Part shown: piece by piece, positions 16,073 to 25,389 of the stretch
Layout: every line of letters starts with the position of its first letter
Position numbering within the stretch: the first letter of the stretch is position 1
Source of the DNA: Picosynechococcus sp. PCC 7002
Lineage (GTDB): Bacteria > Cyanobacteriota > Cyanobacteriia > Cyanobacteriales > MRBY01
Assembly: GCF_963860125.1 (NCBI RefSeq)
Contig: NZ_CAWLFA010000001.1
Location: 1,984,001 to 2,048,000 of the forward strand
DNA: 64,000 bases
Direction: 5' to 3'
Program-made: the position numbers and the translations under genes
The notes under the pieces: generated by a model
The model's input: only the letters and a program-made list of their open reading frames with translations
What the model was told of the DNA's origin: nothing
Database searches by the model: none

Positions 16073-16342
16073 ATGAACACGGAATCTTATTTTAATCACC
16101 CGACATTTGGGATGCTCTTCCGAATCTGTGAACTGGAAGACAAGCAGGAGTTATTTACGACGCTCTATGCCCAGCGGTTATTTTTTATTGTGCACCAAGA
16201 TACCAATGGCATGAGTTTTGAGTCGGTCACCCGGATGGATGCCCGGTTAAAGATGGAAAATCGCCTGCGTCAGGTGCGTCGATCTGGTGCCATGGCTGAG
16301 TTTCAGGTATTACAGGCGCTCTATAAACGGACATTCCAATAA
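16073..16342 (+). CDS. pipX: PipX, PII-interacting co-activator of NtcA
   Basis: PipX shuttles between the nitrogen regulator NtcA (as co-activator at high 2-oxoglutarate) and PII (GlnB). The 89-residue protein has the usual size, an N-terminal Tudor-like domain starting YFNHPTFGMLFRIC, and the C-terminal helical part with RLKMENRLRQVRRSGAM. It lies 45 bp ahead of the pipY start, the arrangement known across cyanobacteria, and the two are functionally linked. A possible NtcA site lies upstream. Confidence 0.95.
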   Translation: MNTESYFNHPTFGMLFRICELEDKQELFTTLYAQRLFFIVHQDTNGMSFESVTRMDARLKMENRLRQVRRSGAMAEFQVLQALYKRTFQ

Positions 16343-16387
16343 GCGAGTTAGTTGAGTCTAATTAATTTACGGGTCATTTTTTTAGTA

Positions 16388-17056
16388 ATGTCAGATGCGA
16401 TCGCCGAAAATATTGCCCGACTACGGGAAGAAATCCCTCCGGAGGTGCGCCTGATCGCCGTTAGCAAAACCCACTCTGCGGCAAAAATTCGTCTGGCCTA
16501 TGCGGCGGGAATTCGAGATTTTGGCGAAAATCGGTTCCAGGAAGCCCAGCAAAAACAAGCGGAATTAGAGGACTTACCAGATATTCGTTGGCATTTTATT
16601 GGCCATCTGCAAAAAAATAAGGCGAAAAAGGCGATCACCCATTTCGATTGGATTCATACTGTAGATAGCCTGGCTCTCGCCCAAAAACTTGATCAATATG
16701 CCGCCGACTTAGAAAATCCAGCCCGCTGCTGTTTACAAATTAAACCCCTGCCTGACCCTAATAAATTTGGCTGGGAAATTCCCCAACTCCTGAGCGAGCT
16801 ACCGCAACTCGCCACCTGTCAACACCTCAAGCTTCAGGGTTTAATGACAATTCTTCCCCTGGGGCTTTCCCGCACTGAGACCCGGACGGCGTTTAAACAG
16901 ATATTTTCTCTCAAGGAACAACTGAATCAGATGGCAAGCTTACCGGAGCAATTAACAGAATTATCCATGGGAATGTCCGGTGATTATCCCCTGGCGATCG
17001 AGGCTGGAGCAACAATGATTCGCGTTGGCCAGGGGATCTTCGGGGCACGGGAATAA
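16388..17056 (+). CDS. pipY: PipY, YggS/PLPBP-family pyridoxal-phosphate-binding protein
   Basis: A 222-residue PLP-homeostasis protein (COG0325). The PLP lysine lies in LIAVSKTHS near residue 30, followed by FGENRFQEAQQK, WHFIGHLQKNKAK and the C-terminal LSMGMSGDYPLAIEAGATM with its phosphate-binding residues. An in-frame TTG at 16352 would add 12 residues, but the ATG at 16388 matches family length. It forms an operon with pipX and affects vitamin B6 and amino-acid balance in cyanobacteria. Confidence 0.93.
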   Translation: MSDAIAENIARLREEIPPEVRLIAVSKTHSAAKIRLAYAAGIRDFGENRFQEAQQKQAELEDLPDIRWHFIGHLQKNKAKKAITHFDWIHTVDSLALAQKLDQYAADLENPARCCLQIKPLPDPNKFGWEIPQLLSELPQLATCQHLKLQGLMTILPLGLSRTETRTAFKQIFSLKEQLNQMASLPEQLTELSMGMSGDYPLAIEAGATMIRVGQGIFGARE

Positions 17057-17474
17057 GCCAATCTAACCGCTGAAAAATTTGTTGATCACCCCAGTGAATG
17101 GCCGCAGTTCCATAAAGAATTTTGAAATTGATCCTCTTGCAACAATTCTATTGATGAAAAATATCTAGAATTTGCAATGTTCGATTCACAAAATCTTATC
17201 AATGTCGATTCTCCAAAACTTCACTTTTAGGGCAAAATAAGCCATATGTCCCAAGGCGATCGCTAAGCTTAAGAATTTTAAATTGGCGAAACCCTAGATA
17301 ATTCATCCCTTAGAATATGCTCAAAATTACCTAAGTCTTGGTCAAGTCTCTTCACCCTTCGAGCCTTATATCCTGGACAAACAATTTTTGGAGATGTTGC
17401 CCACCATCTACCAAGCCGACGAAGCATATCATCAATCAATATTGAAAACCCTATAACCAAGGATATTTAGCCCC
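17057..17474. other. 418-bp gene-free region before sepF
   Basis: I see no gene I can support here. The region is AT-rich, contains one HIP1 site near 17265, and ends directly at the sepF start without a strong Shine-Dalgarno sequence. A 60-codon minus-strand open frame at 17278-17460 has no recognisable features. It most likely holds the sepF promoter and a leader. Confidence 0.4.
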
Positions 17475-18068
17475 ATGTTCAACAGCATACGTAACTTCCT
17501 AGGCTTCAACGAACCAGAAGAATACGAAGAATACTATGAAGGGGAAATTGATAACAACGATTATCATGCCCTCTATCCTGCTGAAATGCCCACCCCTTTG
17601 CCCGAAGAGAGTGCGCCTGCCCCCCGTCGTCTACCTGAAAACCCTACCGTTGCTTCTAACTTTGCCATGAACTCTAACACCACCCCCACTCGTAACAATG
17701 TCATCGGCCTCCCTGGCGTCAGTAACTCCCCGGCTGAAGTGGTTGTTTGTGAGCCCCATTCCTTTGAGGAAATGCCTCAAATTATCCAAGCCCTTAGGGA
17801 TCGACGTTCCATTGTCCTCAATCTCAACATGATGGATCCCGACGAAGCACAGCGGGCAGTAGATTTTGTTGCGGGTGGGACTTTTGCTATTGATGGCCAC
17901 CAAGAACGGATTGGCGATAGCATTTTCCTCTTTACGCCGAACTGTGTACAAGTCACAAATAGCTTAAGCCGCGAAGAAACCCCTGCCACCCCGGCAGCCC
18001 CGGCTCGTCCTGCCGCCCCTGCTCCCGCTTGGAGTGATGAGATGACACCGATGGCCCAGGCTCAATAA
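17475..18068 (+). CDS. sepF: Cell-division protein SepF (Cdv2)
   Basis: SepF links the FtsZ ring to the membrane. The 197-residue protein has an N-terminal amphipathic helix (MFNSIRNFLGF), an acidic Tyr-rich stretch, a Pro-rich linker to about 90, and the conserved SepF core (about 95-165: HSFEEMPQIIQALRDRRS, LNMMDPDEAQRAVDFVAGG, SIFLFTP). A Pro/Ala-rich tail follows. Position between pipY and proC matches the conserved yggS-sepF-proC order of cyanobacteria and Gram-positive bacteria. Confidence 0.93.
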   Translation: MFNSIRNFLGFNEPEEYEEYYEGEIDNNDYHALYPAEMPTPLPEESAPAPRRLPENPTVASNFAMNSNTTPTRNNVIGLPGVSNSPAEVVVCEPHSFEEMPQIIQALRDRRSIVLNLNMMDPDEAQRAVDFVAGGTFAIDGHQERIGDSIFLFTPNCVQVTNSLSREETPATPAAPARPAAPAPAWSDEMTPMAQAQ

Positions 18069-18222
18069 GAATTGGCCCAACAAAAACGCTGTAAGGTCCA
18101 AGGCGATCGCCAAATTTTGGGGATAGATTTTCTGTCCCCTTTTTAGTGCGCTGCATTTGCCTTCTGGGAAAAAATCAGTCAAGATGAATGCGTCATTTCA
18201 GGGATGAATGTGAAGAATTAAG

Positions 18223-19032
18223 ATGGCGGCAAAATTCGGCATGATTGGCGGCGGTGTCATGGGAGAGGCCCTCCTCGCACGGCTCCTCAAGGAACAAATT
18301 TACTTGCCAGCAGATGTGATTGTGAGTGAACCTGTGGCGGAACGGCGGGCTTATTTACAACAGGAATATCAAGTGGGTGTCACGGCCAGTAACCAGGAAG
18401 CGGCGATCGCCTCTGAAGTTTTAATGTTGGCAATCAAGCCACAAATTTTTAATCAAGTCAGCACCGAACTCCAAGGTCAACAGCTAGAAACGCCTCCCCT
18501 GGTGTTGTCAATCCTCGCTGGGGTTACCCTGGCTCAGTTACAAGGCGGTTTTAGGGACTATCCAGTGGTGCGGGCAATGCCAAATACACCGGCGATTATT
18601 GGCCAAGGGATGACGGCGATCACCCCTGGGGATCGCGTTTCAGAAGCCCAGGTCGCCCTCGCAAAACGAATTTTTGGGGCTGTGGGTGAAGTGGTGGCAG
18701 TACCAGAGTCTCTGATGGATGCGGTGACTGGACTTTCTGGCTCTGGCCCGGCTTTTGTGGCCTTGATGGTAGAAGCCCTGGCCGATGGCGGCGTTGCGGC
18801 AGGTTTGCCCCGGGCCACGGCCCAACAACTCGCCCTCCAAACGGTCAAGGGAACGGCGGAATTACTCCAAACCTCCGGCTTACATCCCGCTCAACTCAAA
18901 GACCGGGTGACCAGTCCAGGGGGCACTACCATTGCTGGTGTTGCGGCCCTTGAAGCCCATGGGTTTCGCTCAGGGGTCATTGCTGCTGTTACCGCGGCGA
19001 AGGCCCGTTCTGTCGAGTTGGGCCAAGGATGA
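18223..19032 (+). CDS. proC: Pyrroline-5-carboxylate reductase
   Basis: Last step of proline synthesis: NAD(P)H-dependent reduction of pyrroline-5-carboxylate. 269 residues, with Rossmann motif FGMIGGGVMGEALL at the N-terminus, AMPNTPAIIGQGMTAI in the middle, and the C-terminal helical dimer domain with GLSGSGPAFVALMVEALADGG and SPGGTTIAGVAALE (two separate motifs). The stop overlaps the cofH start by four bases (ATGA), implying translational coupling. Confidence 0.96.
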   Translation: MAAKFGMIGGGVMGEALLARLLKEQIYLPADVIVSEPVAERRAYLQQEYQVGVTASNQEAAIASEVLMLAIKPQIFNQVSTELQGQQLETPPLVLSILAGVTLAQLQGGFRDYPVVRAMPNTPAIIGQGMTAITPGDRVSEAQVALAKRIFGAVGEVVAVPESLMDAVTGLSGSGPAFVALMVEALADGGVAAGLPRATAQQLALQTVKGTAELLQTSGLHPAQLKDRVTSPGGTTIAGVAALEAHGFRSGVIAAVTAAKARSVELGQG

Positions 19033-20186
19033 AGTTACTGCAGGTACTAGATGCGGCGATCGCCGGTGTTGATCTCACGGTTGAGGCCGGAGTATTCCTC
19101 CTTTCCCAAACGGAGCCGGAGGCCATCGAAAGTATCCGCATGGCGGCTGATACCCTCAGACAATCGCTTTGTGGGGAAACCGTTACCTATGTGGTGAACC
19201 GCAATCTAAACTTCACCAATATTTGTGAGCAGCACTGTCACTTTTGTGCCTTTCGACGGGATGCGGGAGACCCAGATTCCTTTTGGCTCGATCAAGCACA
19301 ACTCCAGGAAAAAGCGGCGGCGGCCTGGGCGGAGGGGGCAACGGAACTGTGCATCCAGGGGGGGTTAAATCCCCAGGCAAAACGTAATGGACGATCGCTC
19401 GACTACTACCTCGATCTGGTTGCTGCTTTGAAGGATGCTTTTCCCGGTTTGCATCTCCACGCCTTTTCTCCCCAGGAAATTGAATTTATTGCCCGCGAGG
19501 ATCAGCTGTCCTTCCGAGATGTAATCATTGCCCTCAAGGACGCTGGTGTTGGTTCCCTACCGGGTACGGCGGCAGAAGTCCTCGACGATCAGATTCGTCG
19601 TCAAATTTGCCCCGAAAAGTTAAAGGCGGCAACGTGGCTAGAAATTGTCAGCACAGCCCATCACCTGGGACTACCGACCACCAGCACAATGCTCTGTGGC
19701 CACATCGAAACACCATTGCATCAGGTACAGCATTTAGACCAGATCCGGCAACTGCAACAACAGGCGATCGCCGAGGGGAAACCCGCTAAAATCACTGAAT
19801 TTATTCTCTTACCCTTTGTCGGCCAACTAGCCCCCCAGGTACTCCGCAAAAAAGTGGGCCGGGATCAACCGGATCTACGAAAAACCCTGTTATTAACGGC
19901 AGTGGCGCGTCTCTTTCTTGGAAAATGGATCATCAATCACCAGCCGAGCTGGGTCAAACTGGGCTTAGGGGGGGCCACCACTGCCCTCCGTTGGGGTTGC
20001 AATGATTTGGGCGGCACCCTCATGGAAGAGCACATTACAACCATGGCTGGGGCCCAAGGGGGAACCTGTTTAACGGTCTCTCAATTACGAATGGCGATCG
20101 CCTCAGTGGATCGCCTTCCCGCAGAACGTACCACCCTCTATCAGGATCGACATAGCCGTCGGGGGAGCTCAGCCGATATGATCTAA
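19029..20186 (+). CDS. cofH: FO synthase subunit CofH (radical SAM)
   Basis: CofH joins a tyrosine-derived group to 5-amino-6-ribitylamino-uracil on the way to FO (7,8-didemethyl-8-hydroxy-5-deazariboflavin), the antenna chromophore of cyanobacterial photolyases and core of F420. 385 residues, radical-SAM cluster motif CEQHCHFCAFRRD near residue 64, then ELCIQGGLNP and HAFSPQEI, all CofH-like. The CofG partner is not in this window. The ATGA overlap with proC is a shared-transcript arrangement without an obvious metabolic link. Confidence 0.9.
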   Translation: MKLLQVLDAAIAGVDLTVEAGVFLLSQTEPEAIESIRMAADTLRQSLCGETVTYVVNRNLNFTNICEQHCHFCAFRRDAGDPDSFWLDQAQLQEKAAAAWAEGATELCIQGGLNPQAKRNGRSLDYYLDLVAALKDAFPGLHLHAFSPQEIEFIAREDQLSFRDVIIALKDAGVGSLPGTAAEVLDDQIRRQICPEKLKAATWLEIVSTAHHLGLPTTSTMLCGHIETPLHQVQHLDQIRQLQQQAIAEGKPAKITEFILLPFVGQLAPQVLRKKVGRDQPDLRKTLLLTAVARLFLGKWIINHQPSWVKLGLGGATTALRWGCNDLGGTLMEEHITTMAGAQGGTCLTVSQLRMAIASVDRLPAERTTLYQDRHSRRGSSADMI

Positions 20187-20277
20187 TGGGAAAATAAGTA
20201 ACGATAAAAATTTTTTAATTACAGTCCGCTAAAAGTCCAAGCTTTTTTGATCGATATTTTTTTAGGAGAATCGCACA

Positions 20278-21294
20278 ATGGATTTGGTCGCACTCCAAAG
20301 CCTTTTAGATAACACTTCTTTTCTGGTTCTTTTCTTGACGATGCTCCTCTACTGGGGCGGGGCTGCGTTTCCGAACATTCCGGGCTTAACCGGTTTAGGC
20401 ACCCTCGGCGTGGCGATCGCCAATCTCTGCATGGCCACCCTCCTGGGAGCCCGTTGGTTAGAAGCCGGCTATTTCCCCCTCAGCAATCTTTACGAATCGC
20501 TCTTTTTCCTCGCCTGGGGGGTAACCACCATGCACCTCGTCGCCGAATGGATGAGTCGCAGTCGTTGGGTCGGTGTGATTACTGCTCCGGTTGCCATGGG
20601 GATCACGGCCTTTGCTGCCCTATCGCTCCCGGCGGAAATGCAAAATTCTGCCCCTCTCGTCCCGGCTCTCAAATCTAACTGGCTGATGATGCACGTCAGT
20701 GTGATGATGATCAGCTATGCCGCACTCTTGGTGGGATCTCTATTGGCGATCGCCTTTTTAATTGTCACCAAAGGCCAGAAAATTGAATTGCGAGGCAGTT
20801 CTGTTGGTAATGGCAGCTATCGACTCCGCCAGCCCCAAAACACCACCGACGAAACCCCAGTGACCGTAGTCGCTTTTCAGAAAACCGAACCCCAAAGTAA
20901 CGGTAATACCGCCGTCCTAGCATCCCCTGACCTCCAGCAGCTCACTACGACCCCAGCTCTCAGTCCCCAGATGTTGAGCCTTGCCGATACCCTCGATAAC
21001 ATCAGCTACCGCATCATTGGCCTAGGATTTCCGCTTTTGACCATTGGGATTATTGCCGGTGCCGTTTGGGCCAACGAAGCCTGGGGTTCCTATTGGAGTT
21101 GGGATCCCAAAGAAACCTGGGCCCTCATCACTTGGTTAGTTTTTGCCGCTTATTTACACGCCCGTATCACCCGGGGTTGGCAAGGTCGACAACCCGCCTT
21201 TCTCGCAGCGGCAGGTTTTTTCGTCGTTTGGGTATGTTATCTAGGGGTCAATATTCTTGGTAAAGGATTGCATTCCTACGGTTGGTTTTTCTAA
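20278..21294 (+). CDS. ccsA: Cytochrome c biogenesis protein CcsA (system II)
   Basis: Polytopic haem-handling membrane protein that with Ccs1/CcsB attaches haem to cytochromes f and c6. 338 residues, about eight hydrophobic segments, a non-conserved polar insertion at about 165-235, and the Trp-rich haem motif WGSYWSWDPKETWALITW (about 270-287). Conserved His residues flank it (MMHVSVMM, YLHARI). An AGGAG sequence precedes the ATG. It acts on the petA product encoded elsewhere in this window. Confidence 0.93.
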   Translation: MDLVALQSLLDNTSFLVLFLTMLLYWGGAAFPNIPGLTGLGTLGVAIANLCMATLLGARWLEAGYFPLSNLYESLFFLAWGVTTMHLVAEWMSRSRWVGVITAPVAMGITAFAALSLPAEMQNSAPLVPALKSNWLMMHVSVMMISYAALLVGSLLAIAFLIVTKGQKIELRGSSVGNGSYRLRQPQNTTDETPVTVVAFQKTEPQSNGNTAVLASPDLQQLTTTPALSPQMLSLADTLDNISYRIIGLGFPLLTIGIIAGAVWANEAWGSYWSWDPKETWALITWLVFAAYLHARITRGWQGRQPAFLAAAGFFVVWVCYLGVNILGKGLHSYGWFF

Positions 21295-21440
21295 AAATCC
21301 GTAAATTTTAAAGAGAAAAAGACATTTCCGTAGGAAAAGCCCGATTAAAATAAGACACAAAGGCGGGAATTGTGATCAATCCGCCCGAACCCTCTTTTAG
21401 CTTGATGACCTAACTATTTTGACACTGTGGGGAAATAACC

Positions 21441-23198
21441 GTGAGCAAAAACTTTCAACCACTGAGCAGCGGTGAAGTGCTGTCGATTAATAGCGAATCT
21501 CGTTTTGTAATCGGCCATAGCACTTTTCGCGTTGACGAGTTCGCCGCCGCCTTAAAGCAACTCTTGCTAGAACAAGGGTTGGGGGGACTCACCGAAGAAA
21601 CCGTTGATTGGTTAACGGATAACGGCATTGAATGTGATGTGCTGCGGTTTGGTGCCTCTGGTTGGGTCAAAGGAAAAGTCAGGCTACACCTTGAATTTGC
21701 CGAAGAAGACGGTGGGGAGGCAAGCGCAGACCCAAAGCCTAAGGCAGCTGCTGATCTCCTTCCTTCGGTAGCTGCCAGTGATTTCCCTAGTGCGACTGCC
21801 TCTACGACTTCTGAATCAGAATCAGACTTTGATGATTTGGAACTAGAGTTTAACGAAGCAGAATTTGCTGACCTTGGTTTGGATTTTGATGATTCTGCAT
21901 CTGATACCCCAGAGACAGATCTACCAGACCTTGACCTGCCGGACATGGAGGTAGAACCCCAAGATGTTAGTGCAGATTTAGAAGATTTAAATCTAGCGAC
22001 TGCCGATGGTGCTGATTTCTCTGATCAGGATGACCTCGATGATTTTGAGGCTCTTTTTGAAGAATCTAGCGACACAGCCGAAGCAGACTTGGCAGAACCA
22101 ATCGACGACCTTGATGATCTGTTCGGGGAAGAAGACTTTGATTTTGATGCTGCTGTTGCCGAAGTAGAACCTGAAATTCATGGGCCTGACACGGCATCAG
22201 AGGAAACTGCGGGAGTCACTGATACCTTCTCAGAAGACCTAGACTCAGAGGAGTTAGAAGAGGCGCCAGACTTTGCCGAGACAATGACTCCTGAAGCAGA
22301 TTTTACCGGGATCGCCCCAGAAGCTGATCACGGTGAGGAGAATATCTCGACTAGCACCTCAGAACCCGTTGAAAAGTCCACCGTTAATGGTAAAGAAACC
22401 ATTGTTTTTCAAGAGACTCTGGTGCAGCCGGATGAAGAGTTTTTAGAAAATATTTTTGATCAAGAAACTTCTGAATCCCCAGAGCAACAAGCTTCAGAGG
22501 CAGAAGCTGAGCTTCAAGAAACCGATGATTTAGAGGCATTATTTGCGGAAGACACACCAGCTAATGCGCTAAATGAAGCAATTTCTGACGAAGATCTCAA
22601 TGATTTGTTTGGTGATACAGAAGAGGGAGATTTTGATCTTGATTTAGATTTAGATGAATTTGCCGACGACGATGAGCCAACTGCAATCACCGTCGATAGC
22701 ATTGAAGAACAGGAAATGGCCCTTACAGACCTGTTTGATGAACCGGAGCAGATTCCAGAGGAAGACGATTTATTCCAATCCCTATTGGAAGAGAACCCAA
22801 CCCCTGAGACTGGTGATTTAGAAACTTTAGATCTACCAGAAGATCTACCGGAGATGGAGACAGAAAGTACTCCTGAAGCCCTAGAAACAGATTCTCTTGA
22901 GGCCCCTAATCCCTTTGAAGGGGTGACAGAAGATCAAGCACCAACCCAGGCGGATGTTTCAGAGGCAGATGATCCGTTTACGGTGTTTACAGGTCAGAAC
23001 GCCGAAAGTCTAGATGATCTGTCAGGGGATTTGGAGTTGTCTTTAGATGAGGCAGAAGAGCCATTATCCGAGGATAGTGATCTCGATTTAGACGATCTTT
23101 TTGATGACTCAGAAGTTTCAAGTCCCCAAAATACCCAAGCATCGGAGGATGATCTGGGCCAGTTTATCAATGTTGCGATGTTTCGTAAAAAGCCATAA
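21441..23198 (+). CDS. KGK-domain protein with very long acidic tail
   Basis: 585 residues from a GTG start. Residues 1-90 form a KGK domain, a cyanobacterial family of unknown function, ending in the namesake GWVKGKVRLHLEF. From about residue 100 to the last five residues the chain is dominated by Asp, Glu, Ser, Thr and Leu, with only two lysines (VEKSTVNGKE, about 320) and no arginine. A short motif of the type D-L-x-x-L-F recurs (DDLDDLFGEE, DDLEALFAED, DEDLNDLFGD, ALTDLFDE, LDLDDLFDD). The end, DLGQFINVAMFRKKP, switches abruptly to basic. No signal peptide or membrane segment. Likely intrinsically disordered and multivalent; function unknown. Confidence 0.8.
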   Translation: MSKNFQPLSSGEVLSINSESRFVIGHSTFRVDEFAAALKQLLLEQGLGGLTEETVDWLTDNGIECDVLRFGASGWVKGKVRLHLEFAEEDGGEASADPKPKAAADLLPSVAASDFPSATASTTSESESDFDDLELEFNEAEFADLGLDFDDSASDTPETDLPDLDLPDMEVEPQDVSADLEDLNLATADGADFSDQDDLDDFEALFEESSDTAEADLAEPIDDLDDLFGEEDFDFDAAVAEVEPEIHGPDTASEETAGVTDTFSEDLDSEELEEAPDFAETMTPEADFTGIAPEADHGEENISTSTSEPVEKSTVNGKETIVFQETLVQPDEEFLENIFDQETSESPEQQASEAEAELQETDDLEALFAEDTPANALNEAISDEDLNDLFGDTEEGDFDLDLDLDEFADDDEPTAITVDSIEEQEMALTDLFDEPEQIPEEDDLFQSLLEENPTPETGDLETLDLPEDLPEMETESTPEALETDSLEAPNPFEGVTEDQAPTQADVSEADDPFTVFTGQNAESLDDLSGDLELSLDEAEEPLSEDSDLDLDDLFDDSEVSSPQNTQASEDDLGQFINVAMFRKKP

Positions 23199-23251
23199 GC
23201 CTGGATACGAAGATAATGATCCTATGGGCGTATTAGTAGATCGATGATTCC

Positions 23252-24280
23252 ATGAACTGGAGTCCTTTACACGCGCGGCTACACCAACATTTGAAGGAGT
23301 CAAATTTATTGCCTGCAGGGGCCAAGCTCATCATGGCTGTCTCCGGCGGGCAGGATTCTGTGTGTTTAAGTCGGTTGATGCTGGACTTACAACGCCATTG
23401 GCAATGGTCCTTGGCGATCGCCCATTGTCACCATGGCTGGCCCGGTGATGAAGAGATTGCCGCCCACGTACAAACTCTGGGGGCACAATGGCAGTTACCT
23501 TTCTACCTCTGCCGCGCGGTGTCTTCTCTCCCAGAAACAGAAAATGCGGCACGCCGCTGGCGCTATGAAACCCTAACTCACTTAGCAGAACAACTCGATC
23601 AGGCCTATGTGGTGACGGGTCATACTCAAAGTGACCGTGCAGAAACCTTAATATATAACCTGGTGCGGGGGGCGGGGACGGCTGGTCTAGGCAGTCTCAC
23701 CGAACGGCGATCGCTCTCCAACAAGGTCAAGTTGGTGCGTCCTTTGTTGACAATTACGCGACAGGAAACGGGGGAATTTTGCCGACAATTTAATCTGCTT
23801 GTGTGTTTTGATCCTTTCAATCAACAAATGCGCTTTAAACGCAACCAAATACGCCAGCAAATCTTGCCCCATTTACGGACATTAAACACCCAAGCCGATA
23901 AACACCTTGCCCAAACAGCGCTCATTTTGCAGGATGAAAATGACTACCTTGAGGCGATCGCCCAACAATATCTCCAGCAAGCCCTAACTCCCCAGCAACA
24001 TCTCCATCGCCTTGTCCTACAGCCCTTACACATTGCCCTCCAACGCCGGATAATCCGGCAATATCTCCAGCAAGTTTTGCCCAAAATGCCCACCTTCGCC
24101 CAAATTAGCGCTACAGTCGAGTTGATCCATGGCTGCAATGGCGATCGCCTCAGCACTTTACCCGGTAAAATTCAACTGCAAGTCATGGGAGAATGGCTTG
24201 TGCCGGAAGCACTAAAATCAAATTTACCCAAATCAACTAATAATCAAGATCATTATCCGCCGCAGGCCAAAGACTATTAA
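23252..24280 (+). CDS. tilS: tRNA(Ile)-lysidine synthase
   Basis: TilS converts C34 of the CAU-anticodon isoleucine tRNA to lysidine so that it reads AUA. The 342-residue protein has the PP-loop ATPase motif MAVSGGQDSVCL (about 29-40), HCHHGW, VTGHTQSDRAETLIYNLVRG and RPLLTITRQE typical of the N-type domain. It is the short form usual in cyanobacteria, with a modest helical C-terminus and no full-length E. coli-type extension. Confidence 0.94.
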   Translation: MNWSPLHARLHQHLKESNLLPAGAKLIMAVSGGQDSVCLSRLMLDLQRHWQWSLAIAHCHHGWPGDEEIAAHVQTLGAQWQLPFYLCRAVSSLPETENAARRWRYETLTHLAEQLDQAYVVTGHTQSDRAETLIYNLVRGAGTAGLGSLTERRSLSNKVKLVRPLLTITRQETGEFCRQFNLLVCFDPFNQQMRFKRNQIRQQILPHLRTLNTQADKHLAQTALILQDENDYLEAIAQQYLQQALTPQQHLHRLVLQPLHIALQRRIIRQYLQQVLPKMPTFAQISATVELIHGCNGDRLSTLPGKIQLQVMGEWLVPEALKSNLPKSTNNQDHYPPQAKDY

Positions 24281-24609
24281 TTCCGTAGATTTGGGGAGTC
24301 TTTGGAAAGAATTTAAAAGGTCATCTTCCCTGGTTTTTCAGTAGTTTCACGGAGTTTTGTTGAAGATTCCGTAAAAAGTAGTGAATTTTGATAAAAATCA
24401 ATACTATTTCGGATCTACCTATGCCAATATTATGATCACGAACAGTACAACTGATGGATGTTAGGGGTATCTAAATTTATCTTTCCCAAAATCCTCCCTT
24501 AGTCTCGCATTAATTTTGAAGTTTTTCATCAGAAAAATAGCGTATCTTTTTTAGTTTGCTCCAATCCATTTCTCAGTAATCGCTTGACCATTAATCTGGC
24601 CGAAAAATA
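24281..24609. promoter_or_regulatory. 329-bp region upstream of the sigma-factor gene
   Basis: No gene seen. Two perfect inverted repeats are present: TTGAT-AAAA-ATCAA at 24388-24401 and TTTTTC-ATCA-GAAAAA at 24522-24537. They could be operators or leader hairpins. The length and AT-richness suggest regulated expression of the sigma gene; no specific binding site was recognised. Confidence 0.35.
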
Positions 24610-25389
24610 ATGGAACCTACGACGACAAAAGTTAGTGACAATATTAAGTCAAAAACCCTGGAACTGTTACAGGAATATCGGCAGTCCCAAGATGTCAAAA
24701 TTCGTAATCAGATTGTAAGTTTAAATATTGGCTTGGTTCGCAAAGAAGCCCACCATTGGTCGAGACAATGTAGCGAAAATTTTGATGATCTCATGCAGGT
24801 GGGGAGCTTGGGTTTACTCCGGGCCATTGAGCGATTTACCCTAGAGCGGGGCAACGCTTTCAGTTCCTTTGCGAATCCCTATATCCGCGGTGAAATTCAA
24901 CATTACCTGCGAGATAAAAGCTCTACTGTCCGTATTCCCCGCCGAATGTTGCAATTGCGGCAACAGTCTAATCGCTTTATCCACACTTTTCGCCAAGAAC
25001 ATAATCGACAACCCTCTGCCATCGAAATCGCTGAACACCTCAACATTTCTGTAACTGAATGGCAATCCATTAATCTGGCTTATCAAAACCGTGATCCTGT
25101 CAGTCTTGATGTTTCTGTAAAAGCTGACCAAGGGGAAAATACTTCTTTAGGAGATCTGGTTCCGGATCCGGGTTACAAAAGCTTTCAACTGGCCATTGAA
25201 GATCAAATTCGCATTCAACAGGGCCTTGCTCAACTCGAAGAACATACCCGCAAGGTATTGGAATTTGTTTTTCTCCATGACCTTACCCAAAAAGAGGCCG
25301 CTGACCTACTAGGAGTGAGTGTTATTACCGTGTCACGGCGGATTAAAAAAGGGATTAATTCCCTTAAGAAAATCCTCGGTGGTGATTAG
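24610..25389 (+). CDS. sigF: Group 3 RNA polymerase sigma factor, SigF-like
   Basis: A 259-residue sigma-70-family factor of the SigB/SigF/FliA type: no region 1.1, region 2 (FDDLMQVGSLGLLRAIERF, then FSSFANPYIRGEIQHYLRD), region 3 (RQPSAIEIAEHLNISVTEW) and region 4 helix-turn-helix (LTQKEAADLLGVSVITVSRR). In Synechocystis the SigF of this class controls type IV pili and motility; the assignment to SigF among group 3 factors is by overall look. Its stop codon abuts the dnaJ stop codon of the opposite strand with no bases between. Confidence 0.8.
   Translation: MEPTTTKVSDNIKSKTLELLQEYRQSQDVKIRNQIVSLNIGLVRKEAHHWSRQCSENFDDLMQVGSLGLLRAIERFTLERGNAFSSFANPYIRGEIQHYLRDKSSTVRIPRRMLQLRQQSNRFIHTFRQEHNRQPSAIEIAEHLNISVTEWQSINLAYQNRDPVSLDVSVKADQGENTSLGDLVPDPGYKSFQLAIEDQIRIQQGLAQLEEHTRKVLEFVFLHDLTQKEAADLLGVSVITVSRRIKKGINSLKKILGGD

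Noticed and set aside
17278..17460. 60-codon minus-strand open frame before sepF
   Set aside because: No family resemblance, no SD, low-complexity-free but unconvincing composition; more likely leader DNA.
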